Notes: a model not told the origin generated them from the sequence alone. A stretch of 64,000 nucleotides of DNA from Paenibacillus phocaeensis (GCF_900021165.1 NZ_FCOQ01000033.1:74831-138830); one strand, 5' to 3'; shown: positions 25,371 to 33,681, numbered from the stretch's first letter. Made by a program: numbers and translations.

Positions 25371-25383
25371 CGTAATGTTTACG
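25371..25383 (-). promoter_or_regulatory. Zur-like box upstream of the NusG-II protein gene
   Basis: CGTAAT-G-TTTACG matches the two perfect Zur boxes in this window except for one arm base (TTTACG versus ATTACG). Its position just upstream of the gene suggests the same control, with less certainty. Confidence 0.6.
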
Positions 25384-25545
25384 AATAGGCATATCTTATG
25401 AATTTACTTCCTTCTTGTCAATGATCCATTTCGGTGACGGGCCGCTGGATCTCGTGCTGATCGGTTATCGTCTCCCCGCACGAATGATCCCCGAGGAATG
25501 GGCTTTGCTCCACCCTTAGGCGCGTCACGGGTCCCAAGCGCCAAA

Positions 25546-25594
25546 AAGGCCGTTTCTCCGCATCGGCGATAGATGCGGGGAACGGCCCCTTTTT
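25546..25594. terminator. Bidirectional terminator after the siderophore-binding protein gene
   Basis: A long stem, GGCCGTTTCTCCGCATC / GATGCGGGGAACGGCC (25548-25588), has T-tracts on both sides (CCCTTTTTCG on plus, TTTTTGG on minus). It lies just after the minus-strand stop at 25605. Confidence 0.8.
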
Positions 25595-25604
25595 CGTTTC
25601 TCTA

Positions 25605-26645
25605 TTATTTCTGGTTTTGGCTGACCACGAGGTCTACGAGAATATCGAGTTGCTTCTCCAGATTCAATCCGTCCACCATCCAGAACTCCTTATAGTTGAG
25701 CAGATACACGTGGTTCTTCTGAACCGCAGGGATGTTCTTCCATACCGGTCCGTTCATGACTTCCTCTGCCCGTTCCTTCCCGCCGTCCGGCTCATACACG
25801 GTCATGAACATGTGGTCCGCGGCATACTCCGGAACCACCTCCAGCGAGATATCTACGCCCGTGGTCGGGAACACCTCTTTCTCGATCTTCTCCTGCGGCT
25901 TGAGGCCGAACATTTCATACAGGTTGTAACCGGCATCCCGCGTTTTGTTCCACACCCAGAAGTTCTTCGCCCAGATCGAATAAGTCCCGACGGTTTCGTC
26001 CGGTCCGATGATCTCGCTGAGCTTGGCTTTCGCGTCTTCGGCTTTTTGCTTATACCGGGCAATGAAATCCTCCGCTTGCTGCTCGCGGCCGAGCATTTCG
26101 CCAACCGTCTTCACTTCCTCCAGCGGATCAATGCCTTCCCAACCCGCAGTCGCAAGCGTGACAACCGGAGCGATTTTCTTCAATTGCTCGACGATATCGG
26201 CCGGAGTGTAAGTAGGGACAATGATCAAATCCGGTTGAAGCTCCAGCACCTTCTCGACGGAGATATCGCCGATGTTTTCCACGCCTTCCAGCTCTTGGTT
26301 GAGCAGCACCGAGTTCTCCAGAGCAAGCGACCCCGCCCCGATCGGCTTCACGCCCAAGGCAAGCAGGTCACCCAAGTGCGTAATCGATACGATCCGCTGC
26401 GGATCCGTCGGGATCTCCACCTCTTGCCCGGTGAAATCCTTATAGAGCTTCGTTCCGGCTTGTCCCTCATCCGTCTTGTTCGTTCCGTTGCCGGATGGCG
26501 TGTTGCCCGCTGCGCCATTGTTGGAAGCAGCCGTATCGTTGGACGCATTGCCTGTATTCCCGCCATTTTGGCCGCAAGCCGCAAGGACGACCGTCAGCAA
26601 CAGAACCGCTGCCAAAGTGAGAAAGCGATGTTTGAACATCTTCAT
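25605..26645 (-). CDS. Iron-siderophore ABC transporter substrate-binding lipoprotein
   Basis: The start ATG 26645 follows GGGGGA and gives 346 residues: MKMFKHRFLTLAAVLLLTVV, lipobox LAAC, a long Asn/Gly/Thr-rich linker, then a Peripla_BP_2 domain with PQRIVSITHLGDLLALGVKP, DISVEKVLELQPDLIIVPTY and a C-terminal VYLLNYKEFWMVDGL. It resembles FeuA/FhuD/YfiY-type iron-hydroxamate or catecholate receptors. A Fur box overlaps its promoter. No permease or ATPase gene is adjacent, so it must use a transporter encoded elsewhere. Confidence 0.9.
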   Translation of the reverse strand: MKMFKHRFLTLAAVLLLTVVLAACGQNGGNTGNASNDTAASNNGAAGNTPSGNGTNKTDEGQAGTKLYKDFTGQEVEIPTDPQRIVSITHLGDLLALGVKPIGAGSLALENSVLLNQELEGVENIGDISVEKVLELQPDLIIVPTYTPADIVEQLKKIAPVVTLATAGWEGIDPLEEVKTVGEMLGREQQAEDFIARYKQKAEDAKAKLSEIIGPDETVGTYSIWAKNFWVWNKTRDAGYNLYEMFGLKPQEKIEKEVFPTTGVDISLEVVPEYAADHMFMTVYEPDGGKERAEEVMNGPVWKNIPAVQKNHVYLLNYKEFWMVDGLNLEKQLDILVDLVVSQNQK

Positions 26646-26671
26646 CTGTCTTGTTCCCCCAATTTTTTCAT

Positions 26672-26690
26672 TGATAATGATTATCATTAT
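26672..26690 (-). promoter_or_regulatory. Fur box
   Basis: TGATAATGATTATCATTA contains the perfect palindrome GATAATNATTATC and is nearly identical to the classical 19-bp Fur operator. It lies 27 bp upstream of the binding-protein start. Iron repression is expected. Confidence 0.92.
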
Positions 26691-26724
26691 ACAAAGAGCA
26701 AACTAAATAATCAATCTTCCGCGC

Positions 26725-26775
26725 AAAAAATAAAAGGACCTTCCCAAGCCATCACCCGGATAACTTGGAAGGTCC
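26725..26775 (-). terminator. Terminator of the copper-amine-oxidase-N-domain lipoprotein gene
   Basis: On the minus strand GGACCTTCCAAG pairs with CTTGGGAAGGTCC (one bulge) and is followed by TTTTATTTTTTG. It lies 26 bp after the gene's stop. Confidence 0.85.
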
Positions 26776-26800
26776 CGTATTCAGTTGCTTCTCTGCCGAT

Positions 26801-28315
26801 TTACTCTCTAATGATGGTAATCCAGCCGTCCGCGTCGAAGTCCACCGTTGCACCAAGCGCTTCCGTCAGGAATCGCAGCGGCACATAGGTTGAGCCGTCC
26901 TGATGCACAAACACAGGCTGACTAAGCTGTACCGTCTTTCCATCCACCGTCGCTTGCTTGGCGCCGACCTGGAGGACAATCTCTTTGCCCGTCAGGTCGT
27001 CAATGACAACCAATTGATTGGAACCCGGCGCCCATTTGACCTCGGCGTCAAGCTGCTCGGACAAGTAACGCAGCGGTACGAAAGAAGTACCGTTCTTCGT
27101 GATCACCCCGTAATACTCACTTTGGGAATCCAGGACAACCTGCTTATATCCCAAGTTGAGATCTTCCTTCAACCATTTGTACAGCGGGGCGACATCCTGA
27201 AAATTGCGCAAAATTTGTCCCGGAGTCGGCTCCGATTCGGTGACGTCGATCACGCCTGCACGCGTATCCACTTGATCCATCGTTACCGTCCCGCCGATGT
27301 TCCACATTTCGCTGTCGCTGCGAACCTGGATCGCCGAGATCGGAAGATCTTCCGCAGCCGGGAGCGCGACATTTAATTCCATCGCCTGTTTGCGAATATT
27401 CAGCTTGCTGTCAAAATAAAGATCCAGCTTCAACACGGTATCTTTACCAAATACGGTCGCCAGTTCCGGCGTATCCGCGAACAATCCGGCTACCTCTTTG
27501 TCATAAGAGGCAAGCAGTTCATCGATCGCTTGTTTCAGTTCCGTATACAGCTCATCGATCGCTTGCTTCTTCGTCTCTTGCGCCAATTCCGGCGTGATTG
27601 CAGCCTCCTCGGGAAGGTCGCCCAATGTGTTCAGGAACGGCGTCAACAAATCGTAGTAGCCCGCGATCAAATCCTTGAGCCCTTGCTCATCCTTCACCGC
27701 ACTTGCGAGGAACGGCTTGAACAGCCCGAACAGCTCGTCGCCCCGCACCTCCGCATGCAAATTCGTCAGGCTCAGCGATTCCCCGTTCACCTGCGACGAG
27801 GTTTGCTTCACGGTCAACACCGATGGATTCGGGAAATGCTTCAGTACGAATTCCGCAAGTTTAACGGAAAGCTCCTGTGCCCCGGCCTCCATAGAGCTCA
27901 TATCCGGTAAGCCCGGAACGACCGATGGCTGCTGGGATATGTACAATGGCTGCTTTGCGCCTTCAACCTGGAGCGCAAGGCCCTTGTCATCCATGGAGAA
28001 GAGGAACGGAATGTTCTCTCCCTTCAACCCAACGGAGCCTTTCATAGAGACATGTTTCGTATCCTGCACCTTGGCGCTGTCGATATTCAGAGAAAATGAA
28101 TTAATGAGATCAATTGCTTTTTGGTCTTCCGCAGTCAGGTTAGCGGATGGCGCCGGAACCAACTTAACGGTCACCGTCTGCTTCGATTCGCTGCTGGTCG
28201 TCTTCGCGCTGCTGGCCAGCGCCTTGGCCACGTCAAACCCGCCGACGGCCTGGCATCCGGTTAGCGCCACCAGCATCAGCGCCAGCGGAATGGCCAGCCA
28301 TTTGATTTTTCGCAT
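26801..28315 (-). CDS. Lipoprotein with C-terminal copper amine oxidase N-domain repeat
   Basis: The 504-residue product has an N-terminal lipoprotein signal (ALMLVALTGC). The central 330 residues have no clear family but resemble LolA/DUF-type extracytoplasmic domains (repeated beta-rich stretches such as VSMKGSVGLKGENIPFLFSM). The C-terminal 120 residues are a Cu_amine_oxidN1 domain with two copies of the SFVPLRYLSEQLDAEVKW / TYVPLRFLTEALGATVDF pattern. Despite the name, the domain is a surface module in Paenibacillus, not an oxidase. The role is unknown; cell-surface attachment is likely. Confidence 0.82.
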   Translation of the reverse strand: MRKIKWLAIPLALMLVALTGCQAVGGFDVAKALASSAKTTSSESKQTVTVKLVPAPSANLTAEDQKAIDLINSFSLNIDSAKVQDTKHVSMKGSVGLKGENIPFLFSMDDKGLALQVEGAKQPLYISQQPSVVPGLPDMSSMEAGAQELSVKLAEFVLKHFPNPSVLTVKQTSSQVNGESLSLTNLHAEVRGDELFGLFKPFLASAVKDEQGLKDLIAGYYDLLTPFLNTLGDLPEEAAITPELAQETKKQAIDELYTELKQAIDELLASYDKEVAGLFADTPELATVFGKDTVLKLDLYFDSKLNIRKQAMELNVALPAAEDLPISAIQVRSDSEMWNIGGTVTMDQVDTRAGVIDVTESEPTPGQILRNFQDVAPLYKWLKEDLNLGYKQVVLDSQSEYYGVITKNGTSFVPLRYLSEQLDAEVKWAPGSNQLVVIDDLTGKEIVLQVGAKQATVDGKTVQLSQPVFVHQDGSTYVPLRFLTEALGATVDFDADGWITIIRE

Positions 28316-28443
28316 GGTATCCCCTCCATTAGTTAATCTCTTCCATTATCGGATAGATCGTCGGGTTTGTGAACTGAAATTCCTTAATTTCGTTAAAAAA
28401 TATCATCTGTTCGTTCCCATCCCTCTCTTTCCCTGCGAGATAA

Positions 28444-28455
28444 ATATGCTATAAT
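28444..28455 (+). promoter_or_regulatory. Extended -10 promoter of the queuosine operon
   Basis: TGC-TATAAT (28447-28455) is an extended -10 element about 75 bp upstream of the riboswitch. The matching -35 position (CTTTCC) is weak, as is common for extended -10 promoters. Confidence 0.6.
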
Positions 28456-28532
28456 GGAGTTTGTGCCTAGGGCCTTGGTCCTTTCAGGCATTTGAATTGA
28501 AGAAGAAGTCCATGCCATCCCTTGAGGGGCAT

Positions 28533-28570
28533 GGGAGAGGTTCGTGAACTCCCTCTATAAAAAACTATAA
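28533..28570 (+). ncRNA. PreQ1-I riboswitch aptamer
   Basis: AGAGGTTC-GTGAA-CTCCCTCTATAAAAAACTA, in short pieces, matches the small class-I preQ1 aptamer: the GAGG/CCTC stem, a variable loop with CTCC, and the A-rich tail that folds back as a pseudoknot. It lies about 205 bp upstream of queC. Binding of the queuosine precursor preQ1 should reduce expression of the que genes. Confidence 0.93.
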
Positions 28571-28650
28571 ATGCCCTGCCTTGATTTGGCGGGCTCTTTC
28601 GCGCTTGCACGCTCGATGACCTTGATCCGAGCTGCTTGCGTCAGGAGCAC

Positions 28651-28678
28651 CCTGCCGGTTGAACGGGCTTGTTTTTTT
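28651..28678 (+). terminator. Candidate regulatory terminator of the preQ1 leader
   Basis: GCCGGT / ACGGGC (one mismatch, short loop) is followed by TTGTTTTTTT. A second possible hairpin, GCCCTGCC / GGCGGGC, lies at 28573-28594 directly after the aptamer. Which of these is the expression platform cannot be decided by eye. Confidence 0.5.
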
Positions 28679-28773
28679 GTGACCAGTTCAAGAACTCTCT
28701 TTCTTCTAATCCGAATGGGCCGGGAATCTGCGTTTTCCCGTTTCAGTAATTAAAGAAGACGGAGGGTTTTTTT

Positions 28774-29442
28774 ATGCTTAAACACGAAAAAGCGGTTGTC
28801 GTATTCAGCGGCGGTCAAGACAGCACCACCTGCTTGTTCTGGGCGATCCAGCAATTCGGCGAGGTCGAGGCTGTCACTTTTGACTATGGTCAACGCCATA
28901 AGCTGGAGATCGACTGCGCGAAATCGATTGCGACCGAACTCGGGATCAAGCATACCGTGCTGGATATGAGCCTGCTCGGTCAATTGACGCAAAACGCGTT
29001 GACGCGCAGCGACATCGCCATCGAACACCAGGAAGGCGAACTGCCCAGCACGTTTGTGGACGGCCGCAATCATCTCTTCCTCAGCTTTGCCGCCGTATTA
29101 GCCAAGGGCGTGGGCGCCAAGCATATCGTCACCGGCGTCTGCGAAACCGACTTCAGCGGTTATCCCGACTGCCGCGACGTATTCATTAAATCGCTGAACG
29201 TGACGCTGAACCTGGCGATGGATTACGAGTTCGTGATCCATACCCCGCTCATGTGGATCGACAAGGCGGACACCTGGAAGCTGGCCGATGAACTGGGGGC
29301 CTTCGAGTTCGTTCGCGAACGGACGCTGACGTGCTACAACGGGATCCTCGGGGACGGCTGCGGCGAATGCCCGGCGTGCAAGCTGAGAAAAGCCGGCTTG
29401 GATAAATATTTACTGGAGCGCCGGGAGGCGAATTTACGATGA
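28774..29442 (+). CDS. queC: 7-cyano-7-deazaguanine synthase
   Basis: Converts 7-carboxy-7-deazaguanine to preQ0 using ATP and ammonia. The 222-residue protein carries the PP-loop SGGQDSTT at residues 12-19 and the C-terminal zinc-binding cluster CYNGILGDGCGECPACKLRK with four Cys. GGAGG lies upstream. First gene of queC-queD-queE; its stop overlaps the queD start (ATGA). Confidence 0.97.
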   Translation: MLKHEKAVVVFSGGQDSTTCLFWAIQQFGEVEAVTFDYGQRHKLEIDCAKSIATELGIKHTVLDMSLLGQLTQNALTRSDIAIEHQEGELPSTFVDGRNHLFLSFAAVLAKGVGAKHIVTGVCETDFSGYPDCRDVFIKSLNVTLNLAMDYEFVIHTPLMWIDKADTWKLADELGAFEFVRERTLTCYNGILGDGCGECPACKLRKAGLDKYLLERREANLR

Positions 29443-29933
29443 ACCGGACACCCGGAGAATTTCGCATCGTTGAAGCGCTGCAGCAGCTGGGCCAGGACAT
29501 CCGCCCGGATCAACTCCGTTACCACCGCCGCCGGGTGCTGGTCAGCAAGGAGTTCACATTCGATGCCGCGCATCACCTGCATGCGTATGACGGCAAATGC
29601 AAGAACCTGCACGGCCACACGTACAAAGTGGTGTTTGGCATCAGCGGCCGGCCGGATGAAATCGGCATGACCGTCGATTTTGGCACGATCAAGGAGATCT
29701 GGAAGAAGGAAATCGAAGGATACCTGGACCATCGTTACATCAACGAAACGCTGCCGCCGATGAATACAACCGCAGAGAATATGGTGGTATGGCTGTTCGA
29801 GAAAATGGAGGCGGCGCTGCAATCCGAAGCGTATCGGAATCCGGCGTTGGAGGCCCGCACGGAGTTCGTCCGTCTCTATGAAACGCCGACCAGCTACGCC
29901 GAGGCGAGACGGGAGTGGATGCGGGATGAGTAA
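29439..29933 (+). CDS. queD: 6-carboxy-5,6,7,8-tetrahydropterin synthase
   Basis: Makes 6-carboxytetrahydropterin from dihydroneopterin triphosphate, the first committed queuosine step. Zinc-binding and catalytic residues are in FDAAHHLHAYDGKCKNLHGH (the His of AAHHL, the Cys of GKC, the His of LHGH). The distal catalytic His is in DHRYINE and the catalytic Glu in LYETPTS. At 164 residues it has an extra N-terminal stretch of about 30 residues before the VSKEFTFDAAHH core. The start overlaps queC and the stop overlaps queE. Confidence 0.95.
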   Translation: MNRTPGEFRIVEALQQLGQDIRPDQLRYHRRRVLVSKEFTFDAAHHLHAYDGKCKNLHGHTYKVVFGISGRPDEIGMTVDFGTIKEIWKKEIEGYLDHRYINETLPPMNTTAENMVVWLFEKMEAALQSEAYRNPALEARTEFVRLYETPTSYAEARREWMRDE

Positions 29934-30765
29934 AGAAGCGGCTGCACGGATCGTGACGCCAGAGTCATCCGCGTTGATCCACGATAACCGGGAAGCCGGA
30001 GAACCCCGGGCAACAAGGGAAACCCGGGACCCTAGCGAGCTGCCGATCCCCGTCATGGAGATCTTCGGCCCTACCGTCCAGGGCGAAGGCATGGTCATCG
30101 GGCAGAAGACGATGTTCGTCCGCACCGCCGGCTGCGACTACCGCTGCGCCTGGTGCGATTCCGCCTTTACCTGGGACGGCAGCGGGAAAGAGATGATCCG
30201 CCGCCTGTCCCCGGCGGCGATTGTGAGCGAGCTGCGCGGGATTGGCGGCGACCGCTTCTCCCACGTCACCTTGTCCGGCGGCAACCCCGCCCTCCTGCCG
30301 CAGCTGGCCGGCCTGGTCGAGCTGCTCCACGCCGAGGGCATCGCCGTTGCCGTCGAGACCCAAGGCTCCCGCTGGCAGGACTGGCTGGCCGCGGTCGACC
30401 AGGTGACCCTGTCGCCGAAGCCGCCGAGCTCGGGCATGGACACCGACTGGGACGTGCTGGACAGCATCGTCGCCAAGCTGGCAGCCCGCCCTCACCCGCT
30501 CGCCGTCAGCCTGAAGGTCGTCGTGTTCGACGACGACGATCTGGCCTACGCCAAGCGGGTGCATCGCCGGTATGCCGACGTGCCGATGTATGTGCAGGTC
30601 GGCAACCCGGACGTCAAGCGGATGGATATCCGGGAGCATGCATCCGACCTGCTGCGCCGTTACGAGGCGCTGATCGACAAGGTCGTCGCCACGCCGGACC
30701 TGAACGATGTCCGGGTGTTGCCGCAGCTGCACGCCCTCGTCTGGGGTAACAAACGCGGCGTGTAA
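29926..30765 (+). CDS. queE: 7-carboxy-7-deazaguanine synthase (radical SAM)
   Basis: Radical-SAM ring contraction of carboxytetrahydropterin to 7-carboxy-7-deazaguanine. The start ATG 29926 overlaps the queD end (ATGAGTAA) and gives 279 residues. The cluster-binding motif CDYRCAWCD (CxxxCxxC) follows IFGPTVQGEGMVIGQKTMFVR, the usual QueE N-terminus. SGGNP and ETQGS follow in order. The N-terminal ~35 residues before IFGPTVQGEG are longer than usual and low in complexity. The operon breaks after this gene; queF lies 1.39 kb further on. Confidence 0.95.
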   Translation: MSKEAAARIVTPESSALIHDNREAGEPRATRETRDPSELPIPVMEIFGPTVQGEGMVIGQKTMFVRTAGCDYRCAWCDSAFTWDGSGKEMIRRLSPAAIVSELRGIGGDRFSHVTLSGGNPALLPQLAGLVELLHAEGIAVAVETQGSRWQDWLAAVDQVTLSPKPPSSGMDTDWDVLDSIVAKLAARPHPLAVSLKVVVFDDDDLAYAKRVHRRYADVPMYVQVGNPDVKRMDIREHASDLLRRYEALIDKVVATPDLNDVRVLPQLHALVWGNKRGV

Positions 30766-30946
30766 GCGGATGTTCAAACATCGGCCTTCGATCACGCAGC
30801 GGGAGGGCGAGGAGGCGGAGGCGAGGAGACGGCTTCGAATCTTGGATTCAACCGAGACTTCCGCTACCTCTCACGAGGCCTTAAGTTACGCCGCATTGCC
30901 CGTTCTCGGGAGAACGCCGGTGGACAGAACCTCGTTTGGCCGCGTT
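30766..30946. other. Spacer between queE and the tandem repeats
   Basis: About 180 bp with no recognisable gene. A short dyad GTTCTC-GGA-GAAC is present but has no T-tract. Confidence 0.4.
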
Positions 30947-31729
30947 ACCAGCCCGTTTCTTGCCCCGTCCCTGCGGCTAACGGAAACCACGGACGTTATT
31001 TGATGCTCCGAGGGGCTTTGCCGATTCTAACGGAATGAGGAGACCTTATTTCGAGGTATGGCGAGGAAATGACCGCCAATATGCCCAAATAAGGTCGCTG
31101 CTTTCCGTTACAGCGGGAAATACTCGGGAAATCGGCAAATAAGGGCTGTACGATCCGCTAGTCCGTTAAACCGGTGCGACAAGTTAACGTTCAACTTCTA
31201 ACCGCCACAACCAGCCCGTTTCTTGCCTCATCCCTGCGGCTAACGGAAACCACGGACGTTATTGGGCGCTCCGAGGGGCTTTGCCGATTCTAACGGAATG
31301 AGGAGACCTTATTTCGAGGTATGGCGAGGAAATGACCGCCAATATGCCCAAATAAGGTCGCTGCTTTCCGTTACAGCGGGAAATACTCGGGAAATCGGCA
31401 AATAAGGGCTGTACGATCCGTTAGTCCGTTTAACCGGTGCGACAAGCTAACGTTCAACTCCTAACCGCCACAACTAGCCTGTTTCTTGCCTCATCCCTGC
31501 GGCTAACGGAAACCACGGACGTTATTTGACGCTCCGAGGGGCTTTGCCGATTCTAACGGAATGAGGAGACCTTATTTCGTGGTATGGCGAGGAAATGACC
31601 GCCAATATGCCCAAATAAGGTCGCTGCTTTCCGTTAAAGCGGGAAATACTTGGGAAATCGGCAAATAAGGGCTGTACGATCCGCTAGTCCGTTAAACCGG
31701 TGCGACAAGTTAATGTTCAACTTCTAATG
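30947..31729. repeat. Three tandem copies of a 263-bp unit
   Basis: Copies begin at 30947, 31210 and 31473, exactly 263 bp apart, and differ at only a few positions. Each unit contains two direct modules TAACGGAA-N10-TTATTT 50 bp apart (TAACGG at 30978 and 31028). Two inverted modules with AAATAA 50 bp apart (31087 and 31137) follow, ending in TCCGTTA. The middle modules can pair as a stem of about 80 nt (TAACGGAA..ACCTTATTT / AAATAAGGT..TTCCGTTA). No reading frame is conserved across copies. Confidence 0.9.
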
Positions 31730-31755
31730 GCCCAAGTGTGAAGTGGACATAAACG

Positions 31756-32054
31756 GTAACACCCTGCAGTGCCGTAACAATAGCGTGTGTAACAATAGCG
31801 TATAATTAGGAACGTGTACCGGTAACGCTTACCAGTAAGGTTTGTCAGTAACGTGCATCAGCAACATGTTCAGCGGCGTGGATCCGTACCATTCACAAGT
31901 ACCGCGCTAGCAGTTCCACGCGACAGTAAAGTGCTTCTGTAACATGCAACGTAACGTAACGCGCATCAGCAACTGTATCCCTAACGTGGATCTGTAACAT
32001 GGATCCGTAACGTGTGTATTCCTAACGTGGATCCCTAACGTGGATCTGTAACGG
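31756..32054. repeat. Degenerate 13-bp minisatellite, about 22 units
   Basis: The whole stretch parses as successive 12-15-bp units of the form GTAACGTGGATCC. Examples are GTAACGCTTACCA, GTAAGGTTTGTCA, GTAACGTGCATCA, GTAAAGTGCTTCT, and near 32000 CTAACGTGGATCT, GTAACATGGATCC, CTAACGTGGATCC. The last six units (31981 on) are nearly identical; earlier ones are diverged. It lies directly upstream of queF and has no coding potential. The next 100 bp up to queF hold only the AAGGAGGG ribosome site. Confidence 0.8.
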
Positions 32055-32154
32055 TTTTATCAATACCGTGCAGCAGCCACGCACTGCGCGGACTCCACCG
32101 CCAAAATATACCGCGAATGACGCAATTTGAATATACTTAGAAGGAGGGCCTCCC

Positions 32155-32652
32155 ATGGCCGGAAGAAAACCAGAAGAAATGCAGGACGTCACGCTGCTGG
32201 GCAACCAGGGCGTGAAATATCCTTTTGACTATGCGCCGGAAGTGCTGGAGAGCTTTGACAATAAGCACCCGTACCGCGATTATTTTGTGAAGTTCAACTG
32301 CCCGGAGTTTACCAGCCTTTGCCCGATCACAGGCCAGCCAGACTTCGCCACCCTCTACATCAGCTACATTCCCGATATCAAAATGGTGGAAAGCAAGTCG
32401 TTAAAGCTGTACCTGTTCAGCTTCCGCAACCACGGCGATTTCCATGAGGACTGCGTGAATATCATCATGAACGATCTGATCAAGCTGATGGATCCGAAAT
32501 ACATTGAAGTTTGGGGCAAATTTACGCCGCGGGGCGGCATTTCCATCGACCCGTACACCAACTACGGCCGTCCTGGCACCAAATACGAAGCGATGGCCGA
32601 ACACCGCCTGCTCAATCACGATATGTATCCGGAAAAGATCGATAACCGCTAA
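32155..32652 (+). CDS. queF: NADPH-dependent 7-cyano-7-deazaguanine reductase
   Basis: Reduces the nitrile of preQ0 to preQ1, the ligand of the upstream riboswitch. It is the single-domain QueF type at 165 residues. The catalytic Cys is in FTSLCPITGQPDFA, the NADPH-binding motif is ESKSLKLYLFSFRNHGDFHED, and the C-terminal substrate-binding segment is GGISIDPYTNYGRPG. AAGGAGGG lies 7 bp before ATG. It completes queCDE but is separated from them by 1.39 kb of repeats, so co-transcription is uncertain. Confidence 0.97.
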   Translation: MAGRKPEEMQDVTLLGNQGVKYPFDYAPEVLESFDNKHPYRDYFVKFNCPEFTSLCPITGQPDFATLYISYIPDIKMVESKSLKLYLFSFRNHGDFHEDCVNIIMNDLIKLMDPKYIEVWGKFTPRGGISIDPYTNYGRPGTKYEAMAEHRLLNHDMYPEKIDNR

Positions 32653-32706
32653 TCTCATCCTGGCGTGAGCGGAAGCGAACTTTACCACCCGAGAGAGGAG
32701 AACCTC

Positions 32707-33681
32707 ATGAAACCGAAAGTGTTTATCTCCCGTCCGATTCCCCCGGAAGTCGAGAATTACCTCGCCGAACATTGCGAAATCCACAAATGGGAAGGCGACG
32801 GGCCGATCAGCCGAGACCAACTGCTGGCCAGCCTGAACGAGGCTGAAGGCCTGCTGACCGCGGACCGCAGCATCAATCAGGAACTGCTGGATCATGCCCC
32901 GAAGCTCAAAGTTGTCAGCAATATCAGCGTGGGCTACAACAACTTTGACCTCGAAGCGATGAAAGCCCGCGGCGTGCTGGGCACCAATACCTCGGCCGTC
33001 TTGAACGATACGGTCGCCGACCTCATTTTTGCCTTGATGCTGGACGTCGCCCGCCGGGTATCGGAGCTGGACCGGTACGTCAAGGCCGGACAATGGAAAC
33101 GCGGGGATGGCCAGAATCTGTTCGGGCTGGATGTCCATCACAAGAAGCTGGGCATCATCGGGATGGGCGAGATCGGTGAAGCTGTGGCCCATCGGGGCCA
33201 ATTTGGCTTCGGAATGGAAGTGCTGTATCACAACCGCAGCCGCAAACCGGAGACGGAAGCCCGATTGGGGGCCGTTTATTGCAGCTTGGATAAGCTTCTT
33301 CAGGAAGCGGATTTCATCGTGCTCATTACGCCGCTGACACCGGAGACGCACCGGCTGATCGGCGCCCGTGAATTCGCCCTGATGAAGCCGACAGCGGTAT
33401 TCATCAACGCCTCAAGAGGGGCGACCGTGGATGAGCAGGCGATGACCGAAGCTTTGCAGAAGCGGCAAATTTACGGCGCAGGTCTCGATGTCTTTGAGAA
33501 GGAACCGATCGATCCGGATCATCCGCTGCTGAAGCTGCCAAACGTTGTGACCCTGCCGCATATCGGTTCGGCCACGGACCAAACCCGCCGGCAAATGGCG
33601 ATGCGGGCCGCCGAGAACCTGGTCGCCGCGCTCGAAGGCCGAACGCCGCCGGGCCTGGTCAAGGAACTGCGACCGGACTGA
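32707..33681 (+). CDS. D-isomer 2-hydroxyacid dehydrogenase (glyoxylate/hydroxypyruvate reductase type)
   Basis: The start ATG 32707 follows GAGAGGAG and gives 324 residues. The catalytic half has NISVGYNNFDLEAMKARGV. The Rossmann half has KKLGIIGMGEIGEAVA, the catalytic Arg region FINASRGATVDEQAM, Glu in GLDVFEKEP and the catalytic His in LPHIGSAT. The sequence resembles GhrB-like glyoxylate reductases. It is 54 bp after queF but metabolically unrelated. A strong terminator follows. Confidence 0.92.
   Translation: MKPKVFISRPIPPEVENYLAEHCEIHKWEGDGPISRDQLLASLNEAEGLLTADRSINQELLDHAPKLKVVSNISVGYNNFDLEAMKARGVLGTNTSAVLNDTVADLIFALMLDVARRVSELDRYVKAGQWKRGDGQNLFGLDVHHKKLGIIGMGEIGEAVAHRGQFGFGMEVLYHNRSRKPETEARLGAVYCSLDKLLQEADFIVLITPLTPETHRLIGAREFALMKPTAVFINASRGATVDEQAMTEALQKRQIYGAGLDVFEKEPIDPDHPLLKLPNVVTLPHIGSATDQTRRQMAMRAAENLVAALEGRTPPGLVKELRPD

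Noticed and set aside
25421..25519. A 32-residue plus-strand frame (MIHFGDGPLDLVLIGYRL)
   Set aside because: It has no ribosome site and no recognisable family; it may be a gene fragment but cannot be supported.
25617..26888. A 423-residue frame opposite the siderophore-binding protein gene
   Set aside because: It is antisense to a lipoprotein gene with a Fur box and terminator in the correct orientation.
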